A stretch of DNA of 64,000 nucleotides from Desulfovibrionales bacterium (GTDB lineage: Bacteria > Desulfobacterota > Desulfovibrionia > Desulfovibrionales > Desulfonatronaceae), in assembly GCA_007693505.1 (NCBI GenBank), contig REDL01000055.1, positions 1 through 64,000 of the forward strand. The letters run 5' to 3'. The position numbers and the translations under genes are program-made. Under the pieces are notes generated by a model. That model saw nothing but the letters and a program-made list of their open reading frames with translations, did no database searches and was not told the origin of the DNA. Below are positions 42,797-52,224 of the stretch, piece by piece; within the stretch, counting starts at the first letter, position 1; every line of letters starts with the position of its first letter.

Positions 42797-43348
42797 TTTC
42801 TCAGTGAGTTGTTTTTTTTGATTCACGGAATTGAGTGTGATCCAGGCAAGGTAATTGCTCAAAAAGACGGGCAAACTCTGAAATTGCCTCTGTCCCTGGA
42901 TTCGGCCTGCGTGAGAATGACTGAAATGGCATGTTCTCTCAAGCTTGTCATGCCCGTAAAGCCTGTTCTCGTGCAGACGGGGAGCGGGAATCCAGCTCAT
43001 GCTTACCGCATTTTTTGAGAAGTTACCGATCCAGATACACCTCATGAACCCTATCGACTTCCGGTATAGAAACAGCTTTCCTGCTCCATTCGCTCCGGAT
43101 CGGCAGCCCTAGCTGGGGTTTGACGGTGATGTCCAGGTATTTCTTGAGAAGTTCAGAAAATCCCACAGCCTGTTGAAGAAGGGCTTCAGGTATCATCCAG
43201 CCCTGGTGATGACCATGTCCTTCATTCGATAAATGGCCGCCAAGGACTGGCCGTGCAAGCCATGGCCGGCGCATCTTCGACCCGCTCCGGTGAATTTGGA
43301 CCGAATCACACTTCTCGGCGCAAAACTTTTTCTATGGTGAAGACGACG
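42797..43348. other. Gene-poor stretch with third repeat copy
   Basis: Contains the diverged repeat at 42895-43027. A minus-strand frame at 43023-43274 (GWMIPEALLQQAVGFSELLK) looks protein-like but lacks a clear start or ribosome site; possibly a gene remnant. Confidence 0.35.
42895..43027. repeat. Diverged CTGGATTC...GGGAATCCAG repeat, copy 3
   Basis: Begins CCTGGATTCGGCCTGCGTGA and ends GAGCGGGAATCCAG, followed by the TGAGAAGTTACC flank shared with copy 2. Longer and less regular than the other copies. Confidence 0.55.
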
Positions 43349-44083
43349 TCAGAGTTGGTTGAGATATGATGCGCCGAGATTGTGCATTTGCCTTTCAATT
43401 TGCCTGGTTCGCTGCTGAATGTACCCGGAAGGGGCCACGACGCTGAAGCGTTTGGGACTCGGCAATACAGCGGCCATCAACGCGGCTTCTCTCCTGTTCA
43501 GTTCAGAAGATGCCTTGTCGAAAAATATCCATGCCGCTGCCTGCACTCCGTAAATACCGTCGCCAAACTCCGCAATGTTCAGGTAGACCTCCAAAATCCG
43601 TCGCTTGGGCCAAAACAATTCCATCAATACCGTGAACCAGGCTTCAAACCCTTTGCGCAAAAAACTTCGATCCTCCCAGAGGAAGAGATTTTTGGCCGTC
43701 TGTTGTGTTATTGTGCTGGCCCCACGAATCCGCCCCTTGGTTCTTCTTTCTTCCAGGGCGTCACGCATGGATTGAAAGTCGAAACCCCTATGGTATGGAA
43801 ATTTCTGGTCTTCAGACGCAACAACAGCAAGGGCCATATGCGGCGATATGAACTCCCAGTCTACCCATTGATACTGGATGCGCGCGGGTTTTTCCGGATG
43901 GAACAAGCCCTCCAGTTGTCTTTTGACCATGAACGCGCTTGTTGGGGGATGAACAAAGCGTAGAATTCCAACCAGAAGCACGGAGACAACAACAAATGAA
44001 CACATCGCAAGCAAGAAAATTCTTGCGATACCCCTGAGAAGGCGCCATATATATTTTTGTGGTACCGCTTTCTCCTTCCGCAT
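43349..44083 (-). CDS. mtgA: Monofunctional peptidoglycan glycosyltransferase
   Basis: 244 residues. One N-terminal membrane helix (ARIFLLAMCSFVVVSVLLVG) and a GT51 domain with all five motifs: SEDQKFPYHRGFD (catalytic Glu), GASTITQQTAKNLFL, RKGFEAWFTVLMELFWPKRR, ILEVYLNIAEFGDGIYGVQA and AALMAAVLPSPKRFS. It polymerises lipid II at the outer face of the inner membrane. ATG at 44083 preferred over one seven codons earlier. Confidence 0.95.
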   Translation of the reverse strand: MRKEKAVPQKYIWRLLRGIARIFLLAMCSFVVVSVLLVGILRFVHPPTSAFMVKRQLEGLFHPEKPARIQYQWVDWEFISPHMALAVVASEDQKFPYHRGFDFQSMRDALEERRTKGRIRGASTITQQTAKNLFLWEDRSFLRKGFEAWFTVLMELFWPKRRILEVYLNIAEFGDGIYGVQAAAWIFFDKASSELNRREAALMAAVLPSPKRFSVVAPSGYIQQRTRQIERQMHNLGASYLNQL

Positions 44084-44201
44084 GAACGATTCTCGCGCTT
44101 GCATGGCCTGTGCTAAGAGTTCCAGGGATTTTTATGAATTACCGCGACGGTGCGCCAGCCTGTCACCGGATGGTTACCTGGGGAAAGGATCGGAAAATGA
44201 A

Positions 44202-45608
44202 CTACGGACCATCCTTTCCAATCTTTTCAAGCGTTGCCGCTTCTCCGCGGTTCTGGTCCACCAGCTGAGCGATTGCCAAGGCCGTGACGAAAAACACCAG
44301 GCAGAGCAGAACCGAAAGTTGCAGTCCAAAGCGGACCTGAAGAACCCCCAATCCAAGAATACCGAAGATGGCCGCCAGCTTGACGGTCATGCCCCAGAAG
44401 CCGAAAAATTCAGCCGCCTTGCTTTGCGGTGTCAGCCGGCCCACCAGGGCTCTGGCCGATGATTGGAGGGAGCCAAGGCCGAGCCCGGCCAGGCAGCCCG
44501 CGCCGAGAAAGACTTGCTGCGACTCCAAAGAAAGGCCCAGGTTCCGGTTGAGCACGCCAGTCAACTGGGGTGTGACGGCGATCATGGTCACTGCAGCGAT
44601 CCAGAGCAGCAGCGTCAAGTTGTAGGTGCGCTTGGCCCCGATCTGATCTTGCAGCAAGCCGAACACCAATGCACCACAGGCCGCGGTAACCTGGGTCAGG
44701 ACGAACATCAGCATCTGATACAGCGGCTCCCAGCGAATGATTTGATCTCCATAGATGAAGGCAAAGCTGATGATGATGGACAACCCGGCCATGGCGAAAA
44801 ACAGAGAGGCTAAAAACAGTCCGAGGTCCCTGAACCGGTCCAGACGCCGCAGGGTCCAGGTCACCCGCTGAAACCCGATTCGCAAGAAGGCCTGCTTGGG
44901 CAAGGCAGAACGAATGTCCCGATGATTCGATCGTATTTCCGGTTCACGTACCCAGATAAAGGTGGGTATCGCGCCCAGGAGAAAAAAGAGTGCTGCCAGC
45001 GGTCCGACGAGGCGCAGATTGGCGAAGTTGTCAGCGGCAATGCCTCCCAGACCCAGCAGCACGATCCCGGTGGCCACCAGCCCACCCACATAGCCCAGTG
45101 CCCAGCCAAAACCGGAAATCCGCCCCAGCTTTTCCGGAGGCCCCAGGCTGGGCAAAAAACCGGCGATAAAGGCCTCTCCCAGAGCGTAGCCAAAGTTGGA
45201 GATGATGATCAAGGTCATGGCCAGGGCAATTTGCCCCGGAGCAACAAAATACAGGCAGGCTGTGGTGAAGACCGTCAGGAGGTAACTGGCAAAAAGAAAT
45301 CGCTTTTTGACCGCGGCATAGTCCATGATCGCGCCGCAGACCGGCCCGATCGTGACCACCAGGGCATAGCTCGCAGCCAAGGAAACGCTCCAGAGCAGGT
45401 TTCCCAGGCGGTAGTCCGGGCCGTCGCCGACAATTACCCGGGTGAAGACCACCCCAAAGACGACGGTAATGATCAGCGTAGTATAGGCTTGGTTGGCCAA
45501 GTCGAACATGGCCCAGCCAAAAATTTCCCGTCGCCCGGCCCATGTGGGGGAGCTGGGTTTTGGGGATGATTCTGCTTCGGAAGAATTCAAGAATGCCCCA
45601 TTTCCCAT
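44202..45608 (-). CDS. MFS transporter, UMF1/Atg22-like
   Basis: 468 residues, twelve hydrophobic helices. GWAMFDLANQAYTTLIITVV is the start typical of the UMF1 family; GAIMDYAAVKKRFLFASYLL is the MFS A-motif loop; ISGFGWALGYVGGLVA and SSARALVGRLTPQSKAAEFF are further family motifs (GLGSLQSSAR). Related to vacuolar amino-acid effluxers, substrate unknown in bacteria. Start uncertain: ATG at 45608 or TTG at 45653, neither with a strong ribosome site. Confidence 0.88.
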   Translation of the reverse strand: MGNGAFLNSSEAESSPKPSSPTWAGRREIFGWAMFDLANQAYTTLIITVVFGVVFTRVIVGDGPDYRLGNLLWSVSLAASYALVVTIGPVCGAIMDYAAVKKRFLFASYLLTVFTTACLYFVAPGQIALAMTLIIISNFGYALGEAFIAGFLPSLGPPEKLGRISGFGWALGYVGGLVATGIVLLGLGGIAADNFANLRLVGPLAALFFLLGAIPTFIWVREPEIRSNHRDIRSALPKQAFLRIGFQRVTWTLRRLDRFRDLGLFLASLFFAMAGLSIIISFAFIYGDQIIRWEPLYQMLMFVLTQVTAACGALVFGLLQDQIGAKRTYNLTLLLWIAAVTMIAVTPQLTGVLNRNLGLSLESQQVFLGAGCLAGLGLGSLQSSARALVGRLTPQSKAAEFFGFWGMTVKLAAIFGILGLGVLQVRFGLQLSVLLCLVFFVTALAIAQLVDQNRGEAATLEKIGKDGP

Positions 45609-45765
45609 CGTGCGGTCGGAATTTTTGAAGGAACCGTGGATAAGTTTTTTCAACGCGCAGGTAAGGGCTTGCGCTGCACCCAGAGAGCTGCGGTGAGACG
45701 GTCACCCTCATGGACCACCGGCATGTCCTTGACGCAGAATCTTTTTGAGGAAGCGACCCTCCCCA

Positions 45766-46617
45766 TCAAGATTCAAGCACGACGACCGCACCGGGCTCGG
45801 GCATCATGGCCGAGAACCCTTCCACGGTGTCCAGTAAGCCCCGGATCTCCCCGGCACGTTCAGCGCGAACATTCCGGTTCACATGGACCAAGGCCAACCG
45901 CTGGGTCCCTGTACCTCTGGCCAACTCCAGACACCCCGCCACGGTACCGTGACCAGGGGGTTCGCCCTCCAGGGCATAAGCCTCGTGCACCAGCAGATCC
46001 GCGCCTTGGGCAAGCTGCCCGGAGGCCGAAGTCGGCCGTCCGTCCCCACTGTAGACCATGGAGTTCCCGGCATGGTCCAGCCGCAGGGTCATGCACGGAG
46101 CGGAGGCGCTGTGGGCATTGGCCGCGGTGGCCCAGCGCACGCCGAACAGTTCCCCCTGCATCAGCGGTTCAACGTCCAGAAAGAAAAGTGGGAAGTCAAT
46201 CCGCTCACGAAACCCGGGGTAGGCGAGTTCAAAAGCAGACCAGACCTTGCTTTCCACTCCTTCGGGACCAAAGATAACCAGTTCCTTCTTCCGCCCCTCT
46301 TCCCAGAACCGTAGTAGCATCAAGGGCAGTCCCAAAAAATGATCCCCATGAAAATGGGAGATCCAGATGACGTCCGGTTGGATGACCCTCTGCTCGTCAC
46401 CTCGAACGCCAGGCTGGTCCTCCGATCCTTTCTCCTCAACACCTCGAGGGGCATATCGGTAGTAGGCTGCTGGAGCCGTGAATCCACAATCCAGAAGAAT
46501 ATGCGCCGCGCCGTTCTCCGTTTCGCTTCCTGAAACACCCGGGACGGAAACGAGCAAGGATGTATTTGGATACGTCTCGTCAAATGCTTCGCCAACGCCC
46601 AGAAAAAAAATTCGCAT
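45766..46617 (-). CDS. Metallo-beta-lactamase-fold hydrolase, RNase Z-like
   Basis: 283 residues. MRIFFLGVGEAFDETYPNTS start, then metal ligands ISHFHGDHFLGLPL (HxHxDH), DHAGNSMVYSGDGRP (second metal Asp) and LVHVNRN near the C-terminus. Overall close to ribonuclease Z/ElaC-type arylsulfatase-like hydrolases, but the flexible arm of canonical tRNase Z is not obvious. GGAGCAGCT precedes the ATG at 46617. Substrate could be tRNA 3' trailers or a small ester. Confidence 0.85.
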   Translation of the reverse strand: MRIFFLGVGEAFDETYPNTSLLVSVPGVSGSETENGAAHILLDCGFTAPAAYYRYAPRGVEEKGSEDQPGVRGDEQRVIQPDVIWISHFHGDHFLGLPLMLLRFWEEGRKKELVIFGPEGVESKVWSAFELAYPGFRERIDFPLFFLDVEPLMQGELFGVRWATAANAHSASAPCMTLRLDHAGNSMVYSGDGRPTSASGQLAQGADLLVHEAYALEGEPPGHGTVAGCLELARGTGTQRLALVHVNRNVRAERAGEIRGLLDTVEGFSAMMPEPGAVVVLES

Positions 46618-46906
46618 AGCTGCTCCAAATGCCCGAGCAAGCCTTGCACTTGCCTCGCGCATGTCCAAACGCGTTCAACAGTCCGCTAAAAAAAACTCTC
46701 AATTGCTGTGTCGCCGTGAAACGTTCAAACTCTCACCTTTAACTTGGCTGCGCTACGAACTGGATTCCCGTGCCAGGACGGCAAATCAAATATGTGGTGA
46801 GGCCACAGTCCAAAGGGGCTGGACACAGGAGGTTTCCGGATCATTTTTGTGATTGCACTAGGGACTTTTGAACGAACAGTGAAGAAGGACTTTTTTCGTA
46901 ACGCAG

Positions 46907-47806
46907 TCAGGGAACGTGTTTTTCAAGTCGAGCCAGCGGCCGTCCGGCGACGTCAAGCAACGTCAGGCCAGAAGTATTCAGCTGGTAGGCCTGCGTCGCG
47001 GCCAAAGCGTCCAGGAAGGCGGTTTCCATACGCATGTCCGGACAACGCATCTTTGTCGTGGCCGTTGGCCCGAAGCGCAGAATGGCTCCGGGGCTTATGA
47101 AGAATCCAGCAACAAGACGATTGCAGCCCGCGAACCCCAGCACACGCTCATGTTGCAGCTCGAACTGGATCCAGGGTCGCTCATCCAGCGGATACTCCAG
47201 GAGGGGCACATCGTGGGCATCCGGCAACTCCACCAACCGCCACCCTTGCACAGTGAACAAATCATGGGGCGAGGGGGCCTTCTCAGCAGCGATCCGGCGC
47301 AACGAATACAGATCAGCCAAATTTCCGGTGATGGCCTCCCCTTGCAGGTCGAGTTGAAAGAGCAGGTTTTCAGCGACATGGTACCTGTCTGGTCCATGGG
47401 CCATATCTTGCAATCGAATCACATTTCCGTTGTCCTCCCAAACAAAGGAGCCCTGCTCTGTAAACATCTGGTCGTCTTTGCCCAGGTACCTGGTCCGCAG
47501 CACAAAAGTGCCTTCAACCGACAAGGTGAGAAAAGTTTCGATGCCCTCGCAATTCGCGCAGGGCAGGATGCCGGCATAAGTGCCATCCCAGTCCAGGGAG
47601 ATTCTGGAGGTATGTTTGTCCACAACCGAGATTTCCTCTTTGCCTGAGGCCGCACACCCCCAGGCTCCGAGAGTTATCATGACGATCAGGATCGCAAACA
47701 GGTATCCACGGCACTGTCTCGCCGCATGCCGATGCCGAGAGACAAAAGTCTCCTCATCGCAGGGAATTCGGGGTGCTGTAAAAAACAATCTCATCGGCAT
47801 TGCCAT
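46907..47806 (-). CDS. NlpE-like/META-domain lipoprotein
   Basis: 299 residues. A type-II signal with lipobox near LGAWGC anchors it, after an unusually long charged N-region. Residues about 65-160 match the NlpE/copper-resistance domain (WDGTYAGILPCANCEGIET, with the CxxC), and about 190-295 match META/HslJ (GWRLVELP, FAGCNRLVAGFF, TKMRCPDMRMETAFL). Predicted outer-membrane sensor or envelope-stress protein. GGGAGGAAAA before the ATG at 47806. Confidence 0.85.
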   Translation of the reverse strand: MAMPMRLFFTAPRIPCDEETFVSRHRHAARQCRGYLFAILIVMITLGAWGCAASGKEEISVVDKHTSRISLDWDGTYAGILPCANCEGIETFLTLSVEGTFVLRTRYLGKDDQMFTEQGSFVWEDNGNVIRLQDMAHGPDRYHVAENLLFQLDLQGEAITGNLADLYSLRRIAAEKAPSPHDLFTVQGWRLVELPDAHDVPLLEYPLDERPWIQFELQHERVLGFAGCNRLVAGFFISPGAILRFGPTATTKMRCPDMRMETAFLDALAATQAYQLNTSGLTLLDVAGRPLARLEKHVP

Positions 47807-47864
47807 TTTTCCTCCCTCATGGCAGTATGCTGTATCCATGGAATTTGAGCAAGGAGGAATCCCT

Positions 47865-48236
47865 ATGACCATATCAGGCATTTCAGGAACGCCCCCAATG
47901 CACGGTCCAATGCACGGCCCAGTTCATGGGCAAGGCTCCGGGCAACAAGCCGGCCCAGAATTTGGCGCGGATGTCGTTAGCCGGACAATTGACCATCTGC
48001 ATAACGTCCCCCCCTCGGCCCAGGGGCATGCTCCAGGCTCCTCCGCCTCGGTGGTTCCGATGGACCAGCAAACCTTTGGTGCTGCTGTGGTGGACAAGAC
48101 CCTCGAATACATGAATTATGGTCAAAATGCAGCCAGAGGTGACAGGAATGGCATGAGCCAAACCTACGATTTTGCCAAAAATGTTCTCGGTGCCCATGCC
48201 ACGGGGCGGGGCGCCATTGCCAATATTATCGCCTGA
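47865..48236 (+). CDS. Small protein with two internal repeats, unknown
   Basis: 123 residues, no signal. N-terminal MTISGISGTPPMHGPMHGPV is His/Gly/Pro/Met-rich (possible metal contact). Two similar segments, FGADVVSRTIDHLHN and FGAAVVDKTLEYMNYG, suggest duplicated helices. AAGGAGG with ideal spacing makes translation very likely. Divergent from the NlpE-like gene by 58 bases, so promoters overlap or abut. Resembles small Desulfovibrio proteins of unknown role. Confidence 0.75.
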   Translation: MTISGISGTPPMHGPMHGPVHGQGSGQQAGPEFGADVVSRTIDHLHNVPPSAQGHAPGSSASVVPMDQQTFGAAVVDKTLEYMNYGQNAARGDRNGMSQTYDFAKNVLGAHATGRGAIANIIA

Positions 48237-48461
48237 TTCACCTCCAACCCCCTCCTGATGCCATGCGGGCGGCCCCGCCTCGCAATGCGCCGCTCGCATG
48301 GTTTCCCCGTTTCCCCCATGGCATGGCCGGCTTGAAGTCAGGAGTGCCAGCGAAATCAACACGTGCCGTCATGCATGATTGTGATTGCAATCCGGATTGC
48401 TCGTGATGCATCCAGATCGGAGTAATCCCCTCATAACCGCCATGAGGACATCGTACCTGCC

Positions 48462-48764
48462 ATGCACCCTGTTTTGGAACCGGCCTTGGCATTTGCCGGC
48501 ATGCTCGGCGTTGTCTGTTTTGCTGCAGGCAACCTTTTGATCCGGTCCCCCAACGCACCGATCGCAGCCCCAAGATATGCCCAGGTGTCTCTCTATTTTG
48601 GCCTGGTGATGTGGACCACCCTGTTCCTGCTCCGCCATGACGTGGTGACGGTTGTCGGCTTGTTGCTGGCCATGGCCCTCCTCTACCGTCGACACCGTCA
48701 TCTTGCCCGCATCAATACATGCGCGGTGCAAACTGGCAACTCCGCCACTCCCACCCGGAACTGA
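48462..48764 (+). CDS. Small membrane protein, unknown
   Basis: 100 residues with two to three hydrophobic segments (LAFAGMLGVVCFAAGNLLI, VSLYFGLVMWTTLFLL, VVTVVGLLLAMALLY) ending in a basic RRHRHLARI. AGGACATCG upstream of the ATG is a moderate ribosome site. No family recognised. Confidence 0.5.
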   Translation: MHPVLEPALAFAGMLGVVCFAAGNLLIRSPNAPIAAPRYAQVSLYFGLVMWTTLFLLRHDVVTVVGLLLAMALLYRRHRHLARINTCAVQTGNSATPTRN

Positions 48765-48847
48765 AGCGGCTTGCCAGACCGAGATTCCGCCCAACGTTCC
48801 GCCGACTGTCCTCCTGCTCCACGGCACTGCAGCCTGACCCTTCGGAC

Positions 48848-49612
48848 TCACGCCACGGACACTTCCGACAAGTCCGCAACAACCACATCCGCGCCATTAC
48901 GCCGCAACGCTTCCGGATCAGTGCCCCGACTGACCCCGATGACCAATCCGAATTTTCCGGCCTTTCCGGCCTGCACGCCGGAAATGGCGTCTTCCACCAC
49001 CACGGCCCGGGGAACCTCCACGTCCAGTTCCTCTGCAGCGCGCCAAAAAATGTCCGGTGCCGGCTTCCCCTTGATGTCCAGTTCCAGGGAATCCACGCCG
49101 TCCACCTTGACCTCGAACAGTTCAAGGACATTGGCTGAGCGCAGAATGGCTTCGGCATTCTTGCTGGAGGAAATAATCGCGGTCTTGATGTTTGCAGCGT
49201 GCAGCTTCCGGATCAAATCCAGCGTGCCTGGATAGGCCACAGCCCCCTCCTCCCTCAGCAGCTTACCGAATAATTCATTCTTCCAGTTGCCCAGGGCAAA
49301 CACGGAATCCATGCCCGGTTCATCCTCCAGGGAGCCCTCTGGCAGGGAAATCCCCCGGGAGGCCAGAAAGCTGCGCACCCCGTCGAATCGGGGTTTGCCG
49401 TCAACATATTCCAGGTAATCCCGGCCCAGGTCAAAAGGCTCCTGTTTGCCCCCGGTTTTTTGGGCATACTCCTCCAGAAACCGGTCGAACATTTCCTTCC
49501 AGGACTTGCCGTGCAGACCCGCCGTATCTGTGACGACCCCATCCATGTCGAATATTACGGCATCAAAGCGGTCCCTGGTCAGCACCGTGGTCGGTGTGGC
49601 AGAATTGGTCAT
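48848..49612 (-). CDS. Beta-phosphoglucomutase-like HAD hydrolase
   Basis: 254 residues. HAD motifs: DAVIFDMDGVVTDTAGLH (nucleophile and acid Asp), TAIISSSKNAEAIL (motif II), DIKGKPAPDIFWRAA (motif III Lys) and VVVEDAISGVQAGKAGKF (motif IV). The cap contains FLASRGISLPEGS. This set (MDGVVTDTA, SSSKN) is typical of beta-PGM family members that interconvert glucose 1- and 6-phosphate or hydrolyse sugar phosphates; it could feed from the glucan or trehalose pools. AAGGAGATGTT before the ATG at 49612. Confidence 0.88.
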   Translation of the reverse strand: MTNSATPTTVLTRDRFDAVIFDMDGVVTDTAGLHGKSWKEMFDRFLEEYAQKTGGKQEPFDLGRDYLEYVDGKPRFDGVRSFLASRGISLPEGSLEDEPGMDSVFALGNWKNELFGKLLREEGAVAYPGTLDLIRKLHAANIKTAIISSSKNAEAILRSANVLELFEVKVDGVDSLELDIKGKPAPDIFWRAAEELDVEVPRAVVVEDAISGVQAGKAGKFGLVIGVSRGTDPEALRRNGADVVVADLSEVSVA

Positions 49613-49745
49613 AACATCTCCTTGAGTGAACACTCGGCTCGGTTTTCGGTGCGGTTTGACACCCTCAACAACCCGTGGCAGAGGGCAGCCAAGCTTTGCA
49701 AACATATTGGAATCAATCTGTGATGAACATTGGAGTTAACTGAAT

Positions 49746-50669
49746 TTGGGCGGCGTTGATCGGCTGGCCACCGTGGCGCTGGTATTGGCCACGGTCCTTT
49801 GGGCCGGATCGTTTATAGCCATGAAATTGGCCATTGATGTCTATGGACCGATGTTCGTGGTTTTTGCCCGACTGGTTCTGGCTAGCGGATGTCTGCTGCT
49901 TTTGGTGCGCCGCTTCAAATCCGAGCGGTATCAGCGCGGGGACTGGAAACTGTTGCTGTTCATGGCCCTGTGCGAACCGTGTCTTTATTTTGTCTGCGAA
50001 GGGTTGGCCCTGACCTATACCAGCGCCTCCCAGGCCGGGATGATCGTGGCCTTGTTGCCGTTGATGGTTGCCGTATCTGCCTGGGTAGTGCTCAAAGAGC
50101 GTCTGCGGCCGAAAACCTGGTTCGGTTTCCTGCTGGCGATCTCCGGGGTGATCTGGCTGACCCTTCTCTCGGAAAGCACCGAGAATGCACCAAATCCCAT
50201 GCTGGGAAATTTCCTGGAGTTTCTCGCGATGTGCTGCGCCACCGGAAGCATGATTGCCTTGAAAAAACTCTGCACCCGCTTCAGCCCTCTGTTTTTGACC
50301 ACGGTACAGGCCTTTGTCGGGTGCGTTTTTTTTCTGCCGATCCTCTTTTTTCCCGGCACTTCTCTTCCAAATTCCTTTCACCTCGGGGCCACGATCTCCA
50401 TCCTGTATCTCGGGATCGGGGTGACCATCGTGGCCTACTGGCTTTACAATTTCGGGATCAGCCGGATTCCGGCCGGCCAAGCCTCGATCTTCGTGAATCT
50501 GATCCCTGTGATCACCCTGTTTTTGGGATGGCTGATCCTAGGAGAACGACTGGTCCCCTTGCAGTATGCGGCCTCGCTGCTGGTCCTGGCCGGAGTCTTT
50601 CTCAGCCAAGGCCCTCAGCCGTCACGCCGGCCGGTGACGGTGACCATGCACCCCGGATCTCGGCAGTAG
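49746..50669 (+). CDS. DMT-superfamily (EamA) transporter
   Basis: 307 residues, ten hydrophobic helices in two EamA repeats, with AGSFIAMKLAI and EPCLYFVCEGLALTYTSAS in the first and the second ending LGWLILGERLVPLQY. Likely an exporter of amino acids or other small metabolites; substrate open. Start is TTG at 49746 after GGAG with ten-base spacing; no better ATG. Its 3' end faces AarF with four bases between. Confidence 0.88.
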   Translation: MGGVDRLATVALVLATVLWAGSFIAMKLAIDVYGPMFVVFARLVLASGCLLLLVRRFKSERYQRGDWKLLLFMALCEPCLYFVCEGLALTYTSASQAGMIVALLPLMVAVSAWVVLKERLRPKTWFGFLLAISGVIWLTLLSESTENAPNPMLGNFLEFLAMCCATGSMIALKKLCTRFSPLFLTTVQAFVGCVFFLPILFFPGTSLPNSFHLGATISILYLGIGVTIVAYWLYNFGISRIPAGQASIFVNLIPVITLFLGWLILGERLVPLQYAASLLVLAGVFLSQGPQPSRRPVTVTMHPGSRQ

Positions 50670-50673
50670 CCGA

Positions 50674-52224
50674 TCAGCGCACTCCGAGGAACATGCGCAG
50701 CAATCCGATCAGAAAAAGAGTTATCGCGATGGCTCGCCCATAGTCCAGATCCAAAAACAGGATGAAAAACGCGGTGATCATGCATAAGAAACCGCCAACA
50801 AGCGGCCGCAACAACCCCCTGATCCGCTCGTTGATCTGATCGATGGTGTGCCGGGATATTTTGATTTGCAGCTTTTGTTCACTGAGGTCGGTGATGATCG
50901 TCTTCACCCTCTTGAAGGTCATGGGCAAGGTACTGATTTCCCGCCGAACCTGACTGACCAGCCCCTGGTCAAACCCCAAGGCCTTGGGCAGCTTTTCCCG
51001 AAGCACGGGCAGGATGTCCTTCACCCCATTAAAATTTTCCACGTAATTGGTGCCCAGCCCCTCGATGAGTGTACTGGCCCGCAGCACATAGACCACCTCT
51101 TGGGGCATCTTGAACGGCGTTTCCTTCATGGAAAAAAGCACGTCCAGGGCCAAACTCTGCATACTGGCAGCGTCCAAATCGATGTTCCCGAAAATGTCGA
51201 ACATCCGCTCGGCGAACTCCAGCATTTCCTCGGGTGGGGCCGTGGGCGTGATCACGCCCAGACGCTCGCATGCCGCTATGAACAGCTCAAAATCTCTGGC
51301 TGAAGCCGCATCCACCATCTCGATCATGGCCATCTTGGAAGAGTTGGTCAGGCGTTTGACCATGCCGAAATCCAGCAGAATCAGGGTTCCGTCTTCGCCC
51401 ACGAAGAGATTCCCCGGGTGGGGGTCGGCGTGAAAAAGCCCCTTAACCAGCATCTGTTCGGTATAGAAATCCACCAATGTGTCCATGATCCGGTCAAAGG
51501 GAATTCCCAGACGCTCCAGGCCGGCGGCATCGTCAACCCGCACGCCGTGTTCGAAACTCATCACCAGAACGTCGTGGTTGCTGTAGTTGGGGTAGTAAAT
51601 GGGAAAGCGAACATCCTGGCGCGTATACATCTCCCGAAACTTCCGCAGATTGTCCCGCTCAATGGACATGTCCACTTCCTTGAGGATCATGGCCGAGAAC
51701 TCGGTGAGCACGGCTTCCAGGGAATTGCGAGTATACATGCTGAAGAACGGACGAAACAGGCCCAGGAAGAATTCCAGAATCCGGATGTCCACCGTGACCT
51801 TGCGCTCAATATCCAGCCGGCGGATCTTCACGGCCACCTCAGTCCCGTCGTCAAGTTGGGCCCAGTGGACCTGGCCGATGGACGCACTGGCCATGGGCTG
51901 GGGTTCGAACCGGACAAACGGTGGAGTATCCCCGAAGGCCCGGCGGTACATGACGTCGAGGTCGGCCTGGCTCATGGGCGCGACCTCGTCATGAATGGTT
52001 CGCAGCTCCACCAAGTACTCTTCGGTAAAAAAATCCGCACGGGTGGCCAGGACCTGGGCCAGCTTAATAAAGCTGACGCCCAGGTCCAGGACGGTCTTTT
52101 TCAAGGCCACCGGCCCCAGGGGCGGAATAAAGAGGATATGGCGACGCTTCAAAACAGTGGCGAAGATGGTGGCCAGGAACCGAAACGCGCCCCAGATCCG
52201 ACGCGGCGCGTAATAGTTATGCAT
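50674..52224 (-). CDS. AarF/UbiB-family atypical protein kinase-like ATPase
   Basis: 516 residues. Seen: LGVSFIKLAQVLATRADF (KxGQ-type motif, here KLAQ), ASASIGQVHWAQL (A-rich loop), EVAVKIRRLDIE, KEVDMSIERDN, HADPHPGNLFVGEDGTLIL with LLDFGMV (D-F-G). Two C-terminal membrane helices (GGFLCMITAFFILFLDL; ITLFLIGLLRMFLG). UbiB proteins aid ubiquinone synthesis or lipid handling; sulfate reducers have menaquinone, so a lipid or quinone role is inferred. Overlaps the phasin-like gene by eight bases. Confidence 0.9.
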   Translation of the reverse strand: MHNYYAPRRIWGAFRFLATIFATVLKRRHILFIPPLGPVALKKTVLDLGVSFIKLAQVLATRADFFTEEYLVELRTIHDEVAPMSQADLDVMYRRAFGDTPPFVRFEPQPMASASIGQVHWAQLDDGTEVAVKIRRLDIERKVTVDIRILEFFLGLFRPFFSMYTRNSLEAVLTEFSAMILKEVDMSIERDNLRKFREMYTRQDVRFPIYYPNYSNHDVLVMSFEHGVRVDDAAGLERLGIPFDRIMDTLVDFYTEQMLVKGLFHADPHPGNLFVGEDGTLILLDFGMVKRLTNSSKMAMIEMVDAASARDFELFIAACERLGVITPTAPPEEMLEFAERMFDIFGNIDLDAASMQSLALDVLFSMKETPFKMPQEVVYVLRASTLIEGLGTNYVENFNGVKDILPVLREKLPKALGFDQGLVSQVRREISTLPMTFKRVKTIITDLSEQKLQIKISRHTIDQINERIRGLLRPLVGGFLCMITAFFILFLDLDYGRAIAITLFLIGLLRMFLGVR

